Assembly (NCBI GenBank): GCA_947645675.1 | Contig: CANSDP010000001.1 | Coordinates: forward strand, 298,053-362,052 | Direction of reading: 5' to 3' | Length of the DNA: 64,000 nt | Source: an uncultured Bacillota bacterium | Lineage (GTDB): Bacteria; Bacillota; Clostridia; Oscillospirales; Oscillospiraceae | In this document: piece after piece, positions 49,088-58,073 of the stretch | How positions within the stretch are numbered: position 1 is the stretch's first letter | How the letters are laid out: each line of letters begins with the position of its first letter | Position numbers and translations under genes: made by a program | Notes under the pieces: model-generated | What the model was told of the DNA's origin: nothing | Databases searched by the model: none | The model's input: the letters and a program-made list of their open reading frames with translations, nothing else

Positions 49088-50665
49088 ATGGACTGTAATG
49101 TAAAAAGTGATTTACAAATTGGTGTAGAGTGCTTTGTAAATGCAAATAAAAAGTACTGGGCAAATGATTTAGGAACCACTGGTGAAGACGGATGGATTTA
49201 CGTACTTCATACGCTTCATAGTGAATTTACAGTTTCGTTGGTGGAGGATATTGTTGCGAAGGGAATACAGGCAAAAGAGCATCTGCCGATAGTGTCGGTC
49301 ATTAGCGGAAGGGCGGATGAAATGATGGGACTGATGGATGTGGTTGACGCTTCTTTTGGCATTGAGCAAAGATTCCATCCATCTTACCATGATTATCATA
49401 ATGAGGAAATAGAAAATCTAGCGGCGAAAATGGCCGCTAAGACATATGGCGATAAAGACGGCCTGATTGGACTGGCATATAGGGGTGTTCGATTTGGGGA
49501 TGCGCTTTATGATGACATCATCCGCGGTGGAAGCGGCAGAAACCGAGGAAAAATATTTAATTGCTTCGAGATAAGCCGGGAACGGTATTGTGCCTTTATC
49601 CGCAATGCGTTGGCGATTATTGACCAGGCGTATGAGTTGTTTGAGGAAAAAAGGCCCCGTTATTTAATTACGACGGAATACTTTTATACTAAAGCATTAT
49701 ATGCGCATGTTGCTAATGTGTTGGGTGCAAAGATTTTGTTAACCTTTGGGGACTGCCCAGATGTTATTGTGCAGGTCGATCCAGGCAAATATAAATTGTC
49801 AGAGATTAAGTATGCGGATTTAATACGTATTGAGATGGAAAAGTGTTTGCAGAGAAAACTAATAGATGATACATATGATGAAGACCTTTTTGTTTTGAGT
49901 GAGGACGATGAAAAAGCGATTGAACATCCTAGTTGGTGCAGCAAAAGAAAAAATGTATTTATTCTCCCCCATGCATTTGGCGATTCGCCGAGAGAAGCAT
50001 GCAGACACAATATTTATCATGACTATCTTGAATGGTTTCTTGATACAATGAGGATTATTAAAGGAATAACTGATGTAAATTGGATTATCAAAGATCACCC
50101 TTGGGCACATTATTATAAGCAAGAGAGTTATGTGAAAGCTATTTTTGAGAATAACAAAGCTGAAAATATATATTTGATTGATAAAGACTTGGCCGGGATT
50201 AACATAAAAGATTATGCAGATTGCGTGCTTACTTGCACGGGTGACGCAGGAATAGAATACTGGGCTTATGGAGTTCCGACAATTACAGTTGGTAATGCGT
50301 ACTATTGCAACTGGGGTATTTCGTATCAGATGAGGACATTGTCTGAATATGAAAATACTCTAAAAAATATGCATAATCTCAATGCACCGTCTAAACAATC
50401 TATGGAATTAGCAAAAAAATATTTAACAGCCTGGAAATGTCGATATAAATATGGAGATGCTTTTTCAAAGTTAATTGGGGAATATAGGTTAAAAGAAGCG
50501 GCTGTTTGGAAACAAAGTGGTACTCATTATGGTGCCCTGGATTCAGTTGACCGACAACTAGGAAAACTTTTACATGATTTTTGCAAATCATTTACTAATC
50601 TTTTACAAAAACAGGATTTGAATTTGAGTCCAGTTTATCGGCTTGATCATCTTGTAGAAATATAA
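49088..50665 (+). CDS. Putative GT-B glycosyl/glycerophosphotransferase-like protein
   Basis: 525 residues, low GC. There is no firm family. The C-terminal half contains WIIKDHPWAHYY and then IKDYADCVLTCTGDAGIEYW followed by AYGVPTITVG, the pattern of GT-B proteins of the capsule-synthesis and CDP-glycerol glycerophosphotransferase type (KPHP, then a loop binding the nucleotide). The N-terminal half includes RYLITTEYFYTKALYAHVAN, as in an acceptor domain. It may be the enzyme that transfers pseudaminic acid or a phospho-group. The start codon has only a weak upstream AGGAAG. Codon use differs from the first half of the window. Confidence 0.6.
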   Translation: MDCNVKSDLQIGVECFVNANKKYWANDLGTTGEDGWIYVLHTLHSEFTVSLVEDIVAKGIQAKEHLPIVSVISGRADEMMGLMDVVDASFGIEQRFHPSYHDYHNEEIENLAAKMAAKTYGDKDGLIGLAYRGVRFGDALYDDIIRGGSGRNRGKIFNCFEISRERYCAFIRNALAIIDQAYELFEEKRPRYLITTEYFYTKALYAHVANVLGAKILLTFGDCPDVIVQVDPGKYKLSEIKYADLIRIEMEKCLQRKLIDDTYDEDLFVLSEDDEKAIEHPSWCSKRKNVFILPHAFGDSPREACRHNIYHDYLEWFLDTMRIIKGITDVNWIIKDHPWAHYYKQESYVKAIFENNKAENIYLIDKDLAGINIKDYADCVLTCTGDAGIEYWAYGVPTITVGNAYYCNWGISYQMRTLSEYENTLKNMHNLNAPSKQSMELAKKYLTAWKCRYKYGDAFSKLIGEYRLKEAAVWKQSGTHYGALDSVDRQLGKLLHDFCKSFTNLLQKQDLNLSPVYRLDHLVEI

Positions 50666-50688
50666 ATTTTCAAAAGGGATTGATAGCA

Positions 50689-51681
50689 ATGCTGACAGAT
50701 AAAACTATCCTTATCACCGGGGGAACAGGTTCTTTCGGAAACCATTTTACAAATTATATATTGCAGCATTACGAACCGAAAAAAATCATTATCTACTCCC
50801 GGGATGAATTCAAGCAATTTCAAATGCGCAACCGTATGATGAAGTATGATTCCATTATGCGGTATTTCATTGGCGATGTACGGGATGTGGATCGAATGCG
50901 GCGGGCCTTTGATGGCGTAGATTATGTTATTCATGCGGCGGCACTGAAACAGGTGCCTGCCTGTGAGTATAACCCGAACGAGGCCATTAAGACCAACATC
51001 CATGGCGCCATGAACGTTATTGAAGCCGCACTGGATACCGGAGTTAAACGTGTGGTGGCACTGTCCACGGATAAGGCGGTCAATCCTGTCAATTTATATG
51101 GCGGGACAAAGCTGGTGTCGGACAAGCTGTTTATCGCAGCCAATGCTTATTCAGGGCAAAGAGATACCCGATTTGCTATTGTTCGTTACGGAAATGTGGC
51201 TGGCAGCCGCGGCTCTGTTATTCCATTTTTCCAAGAACTTGTCCAAGCGGGCGAGACGGAACTTCCTGTTACCGATTTTAGGATGACTCGCTTTTGGATC
51301 AGCTTGGAGCAGGGCGTGAAACTGGTTATCAAGGCTTTGTTGGAGTCTAAGGGTGGTGAGACATTTATCGCCAAAATTCCATCATTTAAAATCACAGATC
51401 TAGCTAAAGCAATCCTTCCTGAATGCACAATGAAAGAAGTTGGTATTCGGGAGGGAGAGAAGCTCCATGAAATCATGATTACGAAGGAAGATTCTCCTTA
51501 TACATATGAATATGAAAAGCACTATATTGTTTATCCTCATATGTCTTGGTGGATACCTGAGAAAGTGCTGCCCGGTGGAAAAGCAGTGGCCAGGGGGTTT
51601 GAATATTCCTCTGGAGCAAATGACCAATGGCTGTCTGTAGAGGGATTGCGGCAGCTATTGGAGAAAATGGGGGAACACTAA
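50689..51681 (+). CDS. pseB: UDP-GlcNAc 4,6-dehydratase (inverting)
   Basis: 330 residues, PseB length. NAD site TGGTGSFGNHF (about 10-20). The catalytic region contains ALSTDKAVNPVNLYGGTK; the replacement of the usual Tyr by NLYGGTK-type Lys/Asp chemistry is typical of PseB/FlaA1. YSRDEFKQFQM is also a family mark. It makes UDP-2-acetamido-2,6-dideoxy-L-arabino-hexos-4-ulose, the first step to pseudaminic acid. AAAGGGAT precedes the ATG. Confidence 0.95.
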   Translation: MLTDKTILITGGTGSFGNHFTNYILQHYEPKKIIIYSRDEFKQFQMRNRMMKYDSIMRYFIGDVRDVDRMRRAFDGVDYVIHAAALKQVPACEYNPNEAIKTNIHGAMNVIEAALDTGVKRVVALSTDKAVNPVNLYGGTKLVSDKLFIAANAYSGQRDTRFAIVRYGNVAGSRGSVIPFFQELVQAGETELPVTDFRMTRFWISLEQGVKLVIKALLESKGGETFIAKIPSFKITDLAKAILPECTMKEVGIREGEKLHEIMITKEDSPYTYEYEKHYIVYPHMSWWIPEKVLPGGKAVARGFEYSSGANDQWLSVEGLRQLLEKMGEH

Positions 51682-51705
51682 AATAATTTTAGGGAGATAT
51701 TTAAA

Positions 51706-52236
51706 ATGGGTGAATTAATTGGTAAGCAGATCATTCTTCGGCCTTTAGTGGTGGAGGATGTTTCAGATGAGTATGTGAACTGGATGAATAACTATGAAAT
51801 TGTTAAGTATACGGAGAGCCGTTTTCGTATGCATACTAAGGAGTCTTTAAGGGAATTTGTTGAGCAGCTGGATGATCGAAATCATATGTTTGCAATTCTT
51901 GATAAAGAAACCTCAACACATATTGGAAACATTAAATTAGGCGATATTGAATGGCACCACAGATCGGGAGTAATTGGGATAATAGTGGGGTGCCCGGAGT
52001 TTTTTGGCAGGGGTATTGGTACAGAGGCACACCGATTAGTCATGGAGTATGGATTTAAAGTACTTGGTCTACACCGTATTATTATTGGTGCGTACGAACT
52101 AAATAAGCCAGAATTGCGAATTATGGAAAAGGTTGGATTTAAAGAGTATGCACGAGCCAAGCAAGCATATTTTTTTGAGGGTAAATATATTGACGGTATC
52201 TTTATGGATAAATTGAATCCATATGAGAAACAGTGA
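51706..52236 (+). CDS. GNAT family acetyltransferase (RimJ/RimL type)
   Basis: 176 residues. GNAT motif A is GCPEFFGRGIGTEAHRLVMEY, within the CoA loop (FGRGIGTEA). It lies between pseB and the aldo/keto reductase gene, so it probably acylates an amino sugar intermediate. A second GNAT (57555-58073) is a better match in position for PseH, so this one may add an acyl group at a different amine. Low GC. GGGAG precedes the ATG. Confidence 0.85.
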   Translation: MGELIGKQIILRPLVVEDVSDEYVNWMNNYEIVKYTESRFRMHTKESLREFVEQLDDRNHMFAILDKETSTHIGNIKLGDIEWHHRSGVIGIIVGCPEFFGRGIGTEAHRLVMEYGFKVLGLHRIIIGAYELNKPELRIMEKVGFKEYARAKQAYFFEGKYIDGIFMDKLNPYEKQ

Positions 52237-52282
52237 CATATCCGATGCGGTAACTGAGTTTGAATCAAGTGGAGTGAGAAAG

Positions 52283-53179
52283 GTGGAACTTTGCCTTGGT
52301 ACTGTCCAATTTGGCATGGATTATGGCATTCGTGGGAAGAGAAAGCCGCCGCTGTCTGACTGCCTGGCCATGCTGGACTATGCGTTACATAACGGGATTA
52401 ACACCATTGATACCGCCAACGCCTATGGCGAAGCAGAGGAAGTGGTAGGCGCTTATCTGAAAAAGGTTCCGGAGGCGCGGCAAAAGATATATCTTATCTC
52501 CAAATTCCGGCCCAACCTCCTGGATGATGTCCCTGTAGAGCGGTATTATTCGATCATGAGGGCTAACTTGGAGGAGTCGCTGCGACGGTTGTGCACGGAT
52601 CACCTGGATGGTTATCTGCTCCACAGCGCCCGGTATGTCTATAACGACGAGATCATTGAGGCCTTGGTGCGGCTGAAAAAGGAAGGCTATGTCAGGAATA
52701 TCGGTGTCTCCGTATATGAGGTTGATGAGGCAAAAAAAGGGCTCTCTCGAAAAGACCTGGACCTGTTACAGTTTCCGTTCAGCGTTCTGGATCAGCGTAT
52801 GCTGCACCAGGGAGTTTTTGAGTTGGCTGAACAAAATCGCTTCCCGATCCACACCCGCAGTGCTTTTGTTCAGGGCCTGGTTATGATGGCGCCAGAGGAG
52901 GTGCCGCCATTTTTACGGAAAAAGGCGGCGCCAGTCTTGCGAGCTGTTGAAACAGTTTGCAGGGAAACTGGTCTGAGCAGAGCGCAACTGGCAATTGGGT
53001 TTGTAAAACGGCAAAGGGCCATTACCCATTTGGTATTTGGAGTGCGAGATCTGGAGCAGCTTGAGGAGGATATCCGGGTATTTTCTGAAGATCTGCCCAC
53101 TGGGGTAACAGAAGAGCTGGAGCACTCTTTTTCCGATGTGGAGGCGGACATTGTGATGCCCAGCCTGTGGAAGAAATAA
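52283..53179 (+). CDS. Aldo/keto reductase
   Basis: 298 residues from the GTG at 52283, chosen because VELCLGTVQFGMDYG is the usual start and GGAG lies 8 bases upstream; an ATG 20 codons earlier overlaps the previous gene. AKR landmarks: DTANAYGEAEEVVG with the catalytic Tyr, ISKFRP with Lys, and LLHS. It reduces a sugar keto or aldehyde group with NAD(P)H. Such reductases often accompany SpsF and class III aminotransferases in pseudaminic acid clusters, probably making a side-chain or second sugar. Confidence 0.88.
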   Translation: MELCLGTVQFGMDYGIRGKRKPPLSDCLAMLDYALHNGINTIDTANAYGEAEEVVGAYLKKVPEARQKIYLISKFRPNLLDDVPVERYYSIMRANLEESLRRLCTDHLDGYLLHSARYVYNDEIIEALVRLKKEGYVRNIGVSVYEVDEAKKGLSRKDLDLLQFPFSVLDQRMLHQGVFELAEQNRFPIHTRSAFVQGLVMMAPEEVPPFLRKKAAPVLRAVETVCRETGLSRAQLAIGFVKRQRAITHLVFGVRDLEQLEEDIRVFSEDLPTGVTEELEHSFSDVEADIVMPSLWKK

Positions 53180-53193
53180 GGATGTGTTAACGT

Positions 53194-54003
53194 ATGCGCT
53201 ATGCCGCAATGATACAGGCCCGGTACGGCTCGTCCCGCCTGCCGGGGAAGATTTTGATGGATATAGCAGGGAAGCCGGTACTTCAATGGGTGATTGAGCG
53301 GGTACAGCGGAGCAGGTACATTGACGAGACAGTCGTTGTCACCTCTGTGAATAAACAGAATCTGCCTGTTTTGCGTCTGTGTGCCGATCTGGGTGTACGG
53401 GTCTTTGCGGGTTCGGAGGACGATGTGCTGGATCGGTACTATCAGATGGCAAAGCTGATCCAGCCAGATTATATCGTGAGAGTCACGGCGGACTGCCCCT
53501 GCTACGATTGGAGCATATTGGACCGGGCCATAGAGTCCGTGCCGCCTGAAGCGGATTATCTTTCTGACTTTGGAGAGACTTTGCCGGACGGTCTGGATAT
53601 TGAGATCATAAAATTCAGTGCCCTTCAATTGGCTTGGCAAAAGGCGGAGCTGGCGTCGGAGCGGGAGCATGTGACGCAGTATATCCGGAAACATCCGGAG
53701 GAATTTCAACATAAAAATTTTGCCTGCCCGTTTGGGGCACTGGGACATTTGCGATGGACCTTGGACGAACGGGAGGACTTTGTTCTGGTTGAAGCAATAT
53801 ATAACCATTTTTTTGCCATTGGACGGGAAGACTTCTTGACTCAGGACATTCTGGCGTTTATCAGTGAAAAGCCGGACCTGAGCAGGATCAACGCAAAATA
53901 TGCCCGCAATGAAGGGCTTGCGAGATCGCTCCGTGAGGACAAAGTCGTTGCAAATTTAGGGGCATGGAGGAATTGTCATGTCAAAGGGACAGGAACTGTA
54001 TAA
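53194..54003 (+). CDS. spsF: SpsF-type cytidylyltransferase
   Basis: 269 residues. Nucleotide-binding start MIQARYGSSRLPGKIL and metal site RVTADCP. The family (SpsF, NeuA/KdsB-related) transfers CMP to a 2-keto-sugar acid. In this locus it is the only candidate for making CMP-pseudaminic acid, replacing a canonical PseF; however, SpsF may instead activate a different sugar. It overlaps the next gene by 26 bases. Confidence 0.85.
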   Translation: MRYAAMIQARYGSSRLPGKILMDIAGKPVLQWVIERVQRSRYIDETVVVTSVNKQNLPVLRLCADLGVRVFAGSEDDVLDRYYQMAKLIQPDYIVRVTADCPCYDWSILDRAIESVPPEADYLSDFGETLPDGLDIEIIKFSALQLAWQKAELASEREHVTQYIRKHPEEFQHKNFACPFGALGHLRWTLDEREDFVLVEAIYNHFFAIGREDFLTQDILAFISEKPDLSRINAKYARNEGLARSLREDKVVANLGAWRNCHVKGTGTV

Positions 54004-55291
54004 AAGAGCTAAAGAGATCATACCCGGGGGCACGCAGCTGCTCAGCAAGCGGCCGGAGATGTTTCTTCCGAATCAATGGCCCACCTATTACAGCAGGGCA
54101 AAGGGCTGTGAGATCTGGGATTTGGATGGCAATCACTATTACGATATGAGCCTGATGGGCGTAGGATCCAATGTGCTGGGCTACGCCTACGGACCAGTGG
54201 ATGAGGCGGCTAGGCAGGCAATCTTGTACGGCGGGATGTGTACTTTGAATGCTCCGGAAGAGGTAGAACTCGCAGAGCTGCTGCTGGAGCTGCACCCCTG
54301 GGCAGATATGGTGCGCTATGCGAAGGCGGGCGGGGAATCCATGTCGGTCGCGGTCCGGATTGCCCGGGCTTTTACGCAAAAGGATATTGTGCTTGTATGC
54401 GGATATCACGGATGGCATGATTGGTATCTTGCCGCGAATTTGGTCAAGGGTGATCCTTTAGCCGGCGTGCACCTAAAAGGGCTGGAACCGACTGGCGTTC
54501 CTAGAAATCTGGCTGGAAGCAATTTGATCTTCCACTACAACCGCCTGGATGAATTTCAGCAGCTGATGGAAGAGAATAAGGGACAAATTGCTGCAGCGAT
54601 TATGGAGCCCATCCGGAATGACTATCCCCAAGACGGATTCCTGACCGAAATTCGCAGAATGACAGCAGAAGAGAAAATTCCTCTTATTTTTGATGAAATA
54701 TCTTCTGGATTCCGGATGTGCTGCGGCGGCAGTCACATGGTGCTAGGCGTAGAACCGGATGTGGCAGTTTTTGCCAAAGCGATGACCAATGGCTATCCGA
54801 TTGCCGCCGTCATTGGCCGGAAAGGAATCATGACTGCCGCGCAGGATACCTTTATCAGCAGTACCTTCTGGACAGAGCGGGTGGCGCTGGCAGCAGCGGT
54901 CAAGTCGATACAGGAATACCGCGAGCACAACGTGGCGGAGCATTTGATGTGCATCGGGAAGCGAGTGCAGGAGGGCTGGGTCTGGCAGGCGGAGGCGGCT
55001 GGGCTGCGTATCCACGTTGGTGGCATCTACCCGCTAAGCCACTTCGATTTTGAGAATGACCAGCCTCTGGAGTGCAAGACATATTTTACCCAGGAGATGT
55101 TGCGCAGAGGCTACCTGGCCTATACGGGGTTCTACGCCTCCTTCGCACACACGGAACAGGTAGTAGACGGCTACCTCTCTGCCTGCGGCCAGGTATTCCA
55201 GAAGATAGCCGCATTGCTCAATCGAGGGGAAAATATTGTTGAGCACTTGGATGGACCAGTCTGCCATACCGGATTTCAGCGGTTGAATTAG
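53978..55291 (+). CDS. Class III aminotransferase, GSAM-like
   Basis: 437 residues. The fold follows glutamate-1-semialdehyde aminomutase: IPGGTQLLSKRPEMFLP, GNHYYDMSLMGVGSNVLGYA, IFDEISSGFR (PLP Asp), and FAKAMTNGYPIAAVIG with the PLP Lys. No other haem gene is nearby and it overlaps spsF, so it most likely acts on a sugar or a small semialdehyde in the glycan pathway. GGAGGAATT precedes the ATG. Confidence 0.85.
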   Translation: MSKGQELYKRAKEIIPGGTQLLSKRPEMFLPNQWPTYYSRAKGCEIWDLDGNHYYDMSLMGVGSNVLGYAYGPVDEAARQAILYGGMCTLNAPEEVELAELLLELHPWADMVRYAKAGGESMSVAVRIARAFTQKDIVLVCGYHGWHDWYLAANLVKGDPLAGVHLKGLEPTGVPRNLAGSNLIFHYNRLDEFQQLMEENKGQIAAAIMEPIRNDYPQDGFLTEIRRMTAEEKIPLIFDEISSGFRMCCGGSHMVLGVEPDVAVFAKAMTNGYPIAAVIGRKGIMTAAQDTFISSTFWTERVALAAAVKSIQEYREHNVAEHLMCIGKRVQEGWVWQAEAAGLRIHVGGIYPLSHFDFENDQPLECKTYFTQEMLRRGYLAYTGFYASFAHTEQVVDGYLSACGQVFQKIAALLNRGENIVEHLDGPVCHTGFQRLN

Positions 55292-55313
55292 TACAAAAGG
55301 AAGTATGCAGACA

Positions 55314-56507
55314 ATGTCAGATCTAGCTTTATATGGCGGGGAGCCCGTACGAAAAACACGATTATCCTATGGCCACCAATACATAGATGAAGCCGACATT
55401 CAAGCGGTGGTCGAGGTTTTAAATAGCGACTTTCTGACCTGCGGGCCCAAGGTGGCAGAGTTGGAGGAGGCGCTGTGCCATCTGACCGGAGCGGCGCATT
55501 GCACAGCGGTATCCAACGGGACCGCAGCGCTGCATGTGGCCTGCCTCGCCGCTGAAATTGGCCCGGGCGATGAGGTAATTACCACGCCGGTCACTTTTGC
55601 GGCCTCTGCCAACGCCGTCTTATACTGTGGCGGAAAGCCGGTATTTGCGGATATCGATCCCAGGACCTATACCATTGATCCCGAATCCATTGAGCGGTGT
55701 GTGACAGAGCGGACTAAGGCTGTTATCTCGGTGGACTTTACTGGAGCCGCCTGTGATTATGACGCAATTCGGGCAATCTGCCAGAAACACAATCTTCTGT
55801 TGATTGAGGACGCAGCCCACTCCATCGGGACCACCTATCGCGGGACGCCGGTGGGGGGCGTCGCGGACCTGACCACATTCAGCTTCCATCCGGTCAAGAC
55901 GATCACAGCGGGGGAGGGCGGTGCGGTGCTGTCGAAAGACAGTACGTTGGCAAAGCGAGTAGAGTTGTTTGCCAAGCATGGCATCACCCGGGACTTTGAC
56001 TTGCTCCAAGAAAAAGGGAACTCCAACTGGTACTATGAGCAGCAGCTGCTGGGCTACAACTACCGCATGACGGACATCCAGTGCGCTTTGGCTCTGAGCC
56101 AGCTCAAAAAGTTGGAACGGTTTATCGCCCGGAGGAAGGAACTAGTCCGAAAGTACGATGAGGCGTTCCGTAAGATTCCAGAGGTGATCATTCAGACAGA
56201 GGCCGAGGGCTCTGATACGGCTCGGCACTTATATATCCTGCGCCTGGATTTTGACCGCCTTAACTGCAGGCGGAAAGAATTTTATGATGCCATGCAGGCG
56301 GAAAATATCGGCGTCAATGTGCATTATATTCCGGTGTACTTGTTCCCATATTACCAGTCTCTGGGTTACCGGAGGGGCCTATGCCCCAATGCGGAGGCCT
56401 ATTATGAGAGCAGTATGACGCTGCCGCTGTTTTATGGGATGACAGATCAAGACCAGAACGACGTAATCCGGGCAGTAGAAAAGGTCATCACGTATTTTCG
56501 ACAATGA
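55314..56507 (+). CDS. pseC: UDP-4-amino-4,6-dideoxy-N-acetyl-beta-L-altrosamine transaminase
   Basis: 397 residues, DegT/DnrJ/EryC1 family. Motifs: NGTAALHVACLAAEIGPGDE, DAAHSIG and FHPVKTITAGEGGAV with the PLP Lys. It aminates C4 of the PseB product using glutamate. The second ATG (55314) has AAAGGAAG at a better distance than the one three codons before. It overlaps an unused upstream ATG of pseI and is followed closely by that gene. Confidence 0.94.
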   Translation: MSDLALYGGEPVRKTRLSYGHQYIDEADIQAVVEVLNSDFLTCGPKVAELEEALCHLTGAAHCTAVSNGTAALHVACLAAEIGPGDEVITTPVTFAASANAVLYCGGKPVFADIDPRTYTIDPESIERCVTERTKAVISVDFTGAACDYDAIRAICQKHNLLLIEDAAHSIGTTYRGTPVGGVADLTTFSFHPVKTITAGEGGAVLSKDSTLAKRVELFAKHGITRDFDLLQEKGNSNWYYEQQLLGYNYRMTDIQCALALSQLKKLERFIARRKELVRKYDEAFRKIPEVIIQTEAEGSDTARHLYILRLDFDRLNCRRKEFYDAMQAENIGVNVHYIPVYLFPYYQSLGYRRGLCPNAEAYYESSMTLPLFYGMTDQDQNDVIRAVEKVITYFRQ

Positions 56508-56521
56508 ACAGAGGTGTGAGC

Positions 56522-57541
56522 ATGTTCAGACTGTGGGAAAAGCTGGAAGCGGTCCAGACCTACATCATCGCGGAGATGAGCGCCAACCATGCGGGAAAGC
56601 TGGAGAACGCCTTGGAGATCGTGCGTCAGGCGGCTAAGGCGGGCGCGGACTGCGTGAAGATACAGACCTATACGGCGGATACCATGACCATCGACTGCGG
56701 CAACGAGTATTTCCGTATCAAAGGCGGGCTGTGGGACGGCTATAAGCTGTATGATTTGTATAAGGAGGCCGGCACTCCCTGGGAGTGGCAGGAGCGGATC
56801 AAGCAGGAGTGCGAGGCCTGCGGAGTAGATTTCCTCTCGACGCCCTTTGACCGGACAGCGGTTGACTTTCTGGAGGGGATCGGCTGCGAAGCGTACAAGA
56901 TCGCCAGCTTTGAGCTGGTGGACATTCCGCTGATTGAGTATGCCGCCTCCAAGGGGAAGCCCATGATTATCAGCTGTGGCATGGGGAGCATTGAGGAGAT
57001 ACAGGATGCGGTGGACGCTTGCAGGCGTCAGGGGAACGATAAGGTCGTGCTGCTGAAGTGTTGCAGTGAGTATCCGGCCAATTACAACGATATGAATCTT
57101 GCCACCATTGCGGATATGCGGGAACGGTTCGGTGTCCCGGTGGGGCTGTCCGACCACTCCATGGGCTCGATCGGCGCTGTGGTTGGTGTTTCTCTTGGAG
57201 CTCAGGTGGTGGAAAAACATTTCTGCCTCAGCCGCGCCATCAAAAATCCGGACTGTGAGTTTTCTATGGAGCCGGGGGAGTTTGTGGAGATGGTACGGGA
57301 TGTCCGTATCGCAGCCCAAATTCGTGGGCAGGTAGGCTATGAGCTTACAGAATCAGAAAAGGCATCCACTGTTTTCCGCAGGTCAATTTTTGCTGTGCGG
57401 GATATTAAAGAAGGAGAACATTTTACAGAAGAAAATATTCGGGTGATTCGCCCCGCCTATGGCTTTGAGCCAAAAAAATACAAAAGCCTACTTGGAAAGC
57501 CCTCTCCAAAAGAGTATAAATCAGGAAAACCAATTCAGTAG
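56522..57541 (+). CDS. pseI: Pseudaminic acid synthase
   Basis: 339 residues, NeuB family. The N-terminal barrel (about 10-275) has IIAEMSANHAGKLENAL, KIQTYTADTMT, KIASFELVDIPL and GLSDHSMG. The C-terminal SAF domain (about 285-339) has RRSIFAVRDIKEGE. It condenses the altrose derivative with phosphoenolpyruvate. The ATG at 56522 has AGAGGTG in front; an in-frame ATG at 56504 is less likely. Confidence 0.94.
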   Translation: MFRLWEKLEAVQTYIIAEMSANHAGKLENALEIVRQAAKAGADCVKIQTYTADTMTIDCGNEYFRIKGGLWDGYKLYDLYKEAGTPWEWQERIKQECEACGVDFLSTPFDRTAVDFLEGIGCEAYKIASFELVDIPLIEYAASKGKPMIISCGMGSIEEIQDAVDACRRQGNDKVVLLKCCSEYPANYNDMNLATIADMRERFGVPVGLSDHSMGSIGAVVGVSLGAQVVEKHFCLSRAIKNPDCEFSMEPGEFVEMVRDVRIAAQIRGQVGYELTESEKASTVFRRSIFAVRDIKEGEHFTEENIRVIRPAYGFEPKKYKSLLGKPSPKEYKSGKPIQ

Positions 57542-57554
57542 TTGGGTGGACATA

Positions 57555-58073
57555 ATGGATAAAAATAGCACATTCTCATCAGAACGACTGTACTTTCGGG
57601 GAATTAATGAAACTGATACAAATTGCTTAGTGACATGGAGATCTGACCCTCAAGTAATCTGTTATTTTCGGCGGCCTATTCCAATTACAAAAAAGGATCA
57701 TGAGCAGTGGTATCGAACTGTATACTTACAAGATTATGAACGGCTTGATTTTATCGTGATCGAAAAACAGTCCCAAGAGGCTATCGGCACAGTTGGAGCG
57801 AACCATATAGACCTGAAGGAACGATCCTGTGAGATCTCATATATGATTGCGAGGGTAGCCTTTCAGCGTAAGGGCTATGCGGTAGAAGCCATAACATCTA
57901 TGATGAATGCGATGAGGAAGGAAGGGATTTGTCACTTTTTTGCAGAAATCCATTCTCAGAACTTTGTGTCGCAGCGGACGATTGAGAAGCTGGGATATAC
58001 CTACTGTAAGGAACAGCAGCCATTTTTCATCTATCATAAGTGGGAGGGGCTGGATGTTCCTTATACGTGCTGA
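57555..58073 (+). CDS. pseH: GNAT acetyltransferase, PseH candidate
   Basis: 172 residues. The GNAT CoA loop FQRKGYAVEAI is preceded by CEISYMIARVA, as in PseH/SpsD-type enzymes. It would acetylate the C4 amine of the PseC product before PseG acts. It sits between pseI and pseG and overlaps pseG by 20 bases, as in classic pseudaminic acid operons. GGGTGGAC precedes the ATG at 57555. Confidence 0.85.
   Translation: MDKNSTFSSERLYFRGINETDTNCLVTWRSDPQVICYFRRPIPITKKDHEQWYRTVYLQDYERLDFIVIEKQSQEAIGTVGANHIDLKERSCEISYMIARVAFQRKGYAVEAITSMMNAMRKEGICHFFAEIHSQNFVSQRTIEKLGYTYCKEQQPFFIYHKWEGLDVPYTC

Noticed and set aside
53978..55291. Haem biosynthesis glutamate-1-semialdehyde aminomutase
   Set aside because: No other haem gene nearby, and the gene overlaps spsF within the pseudaminic acid locus.
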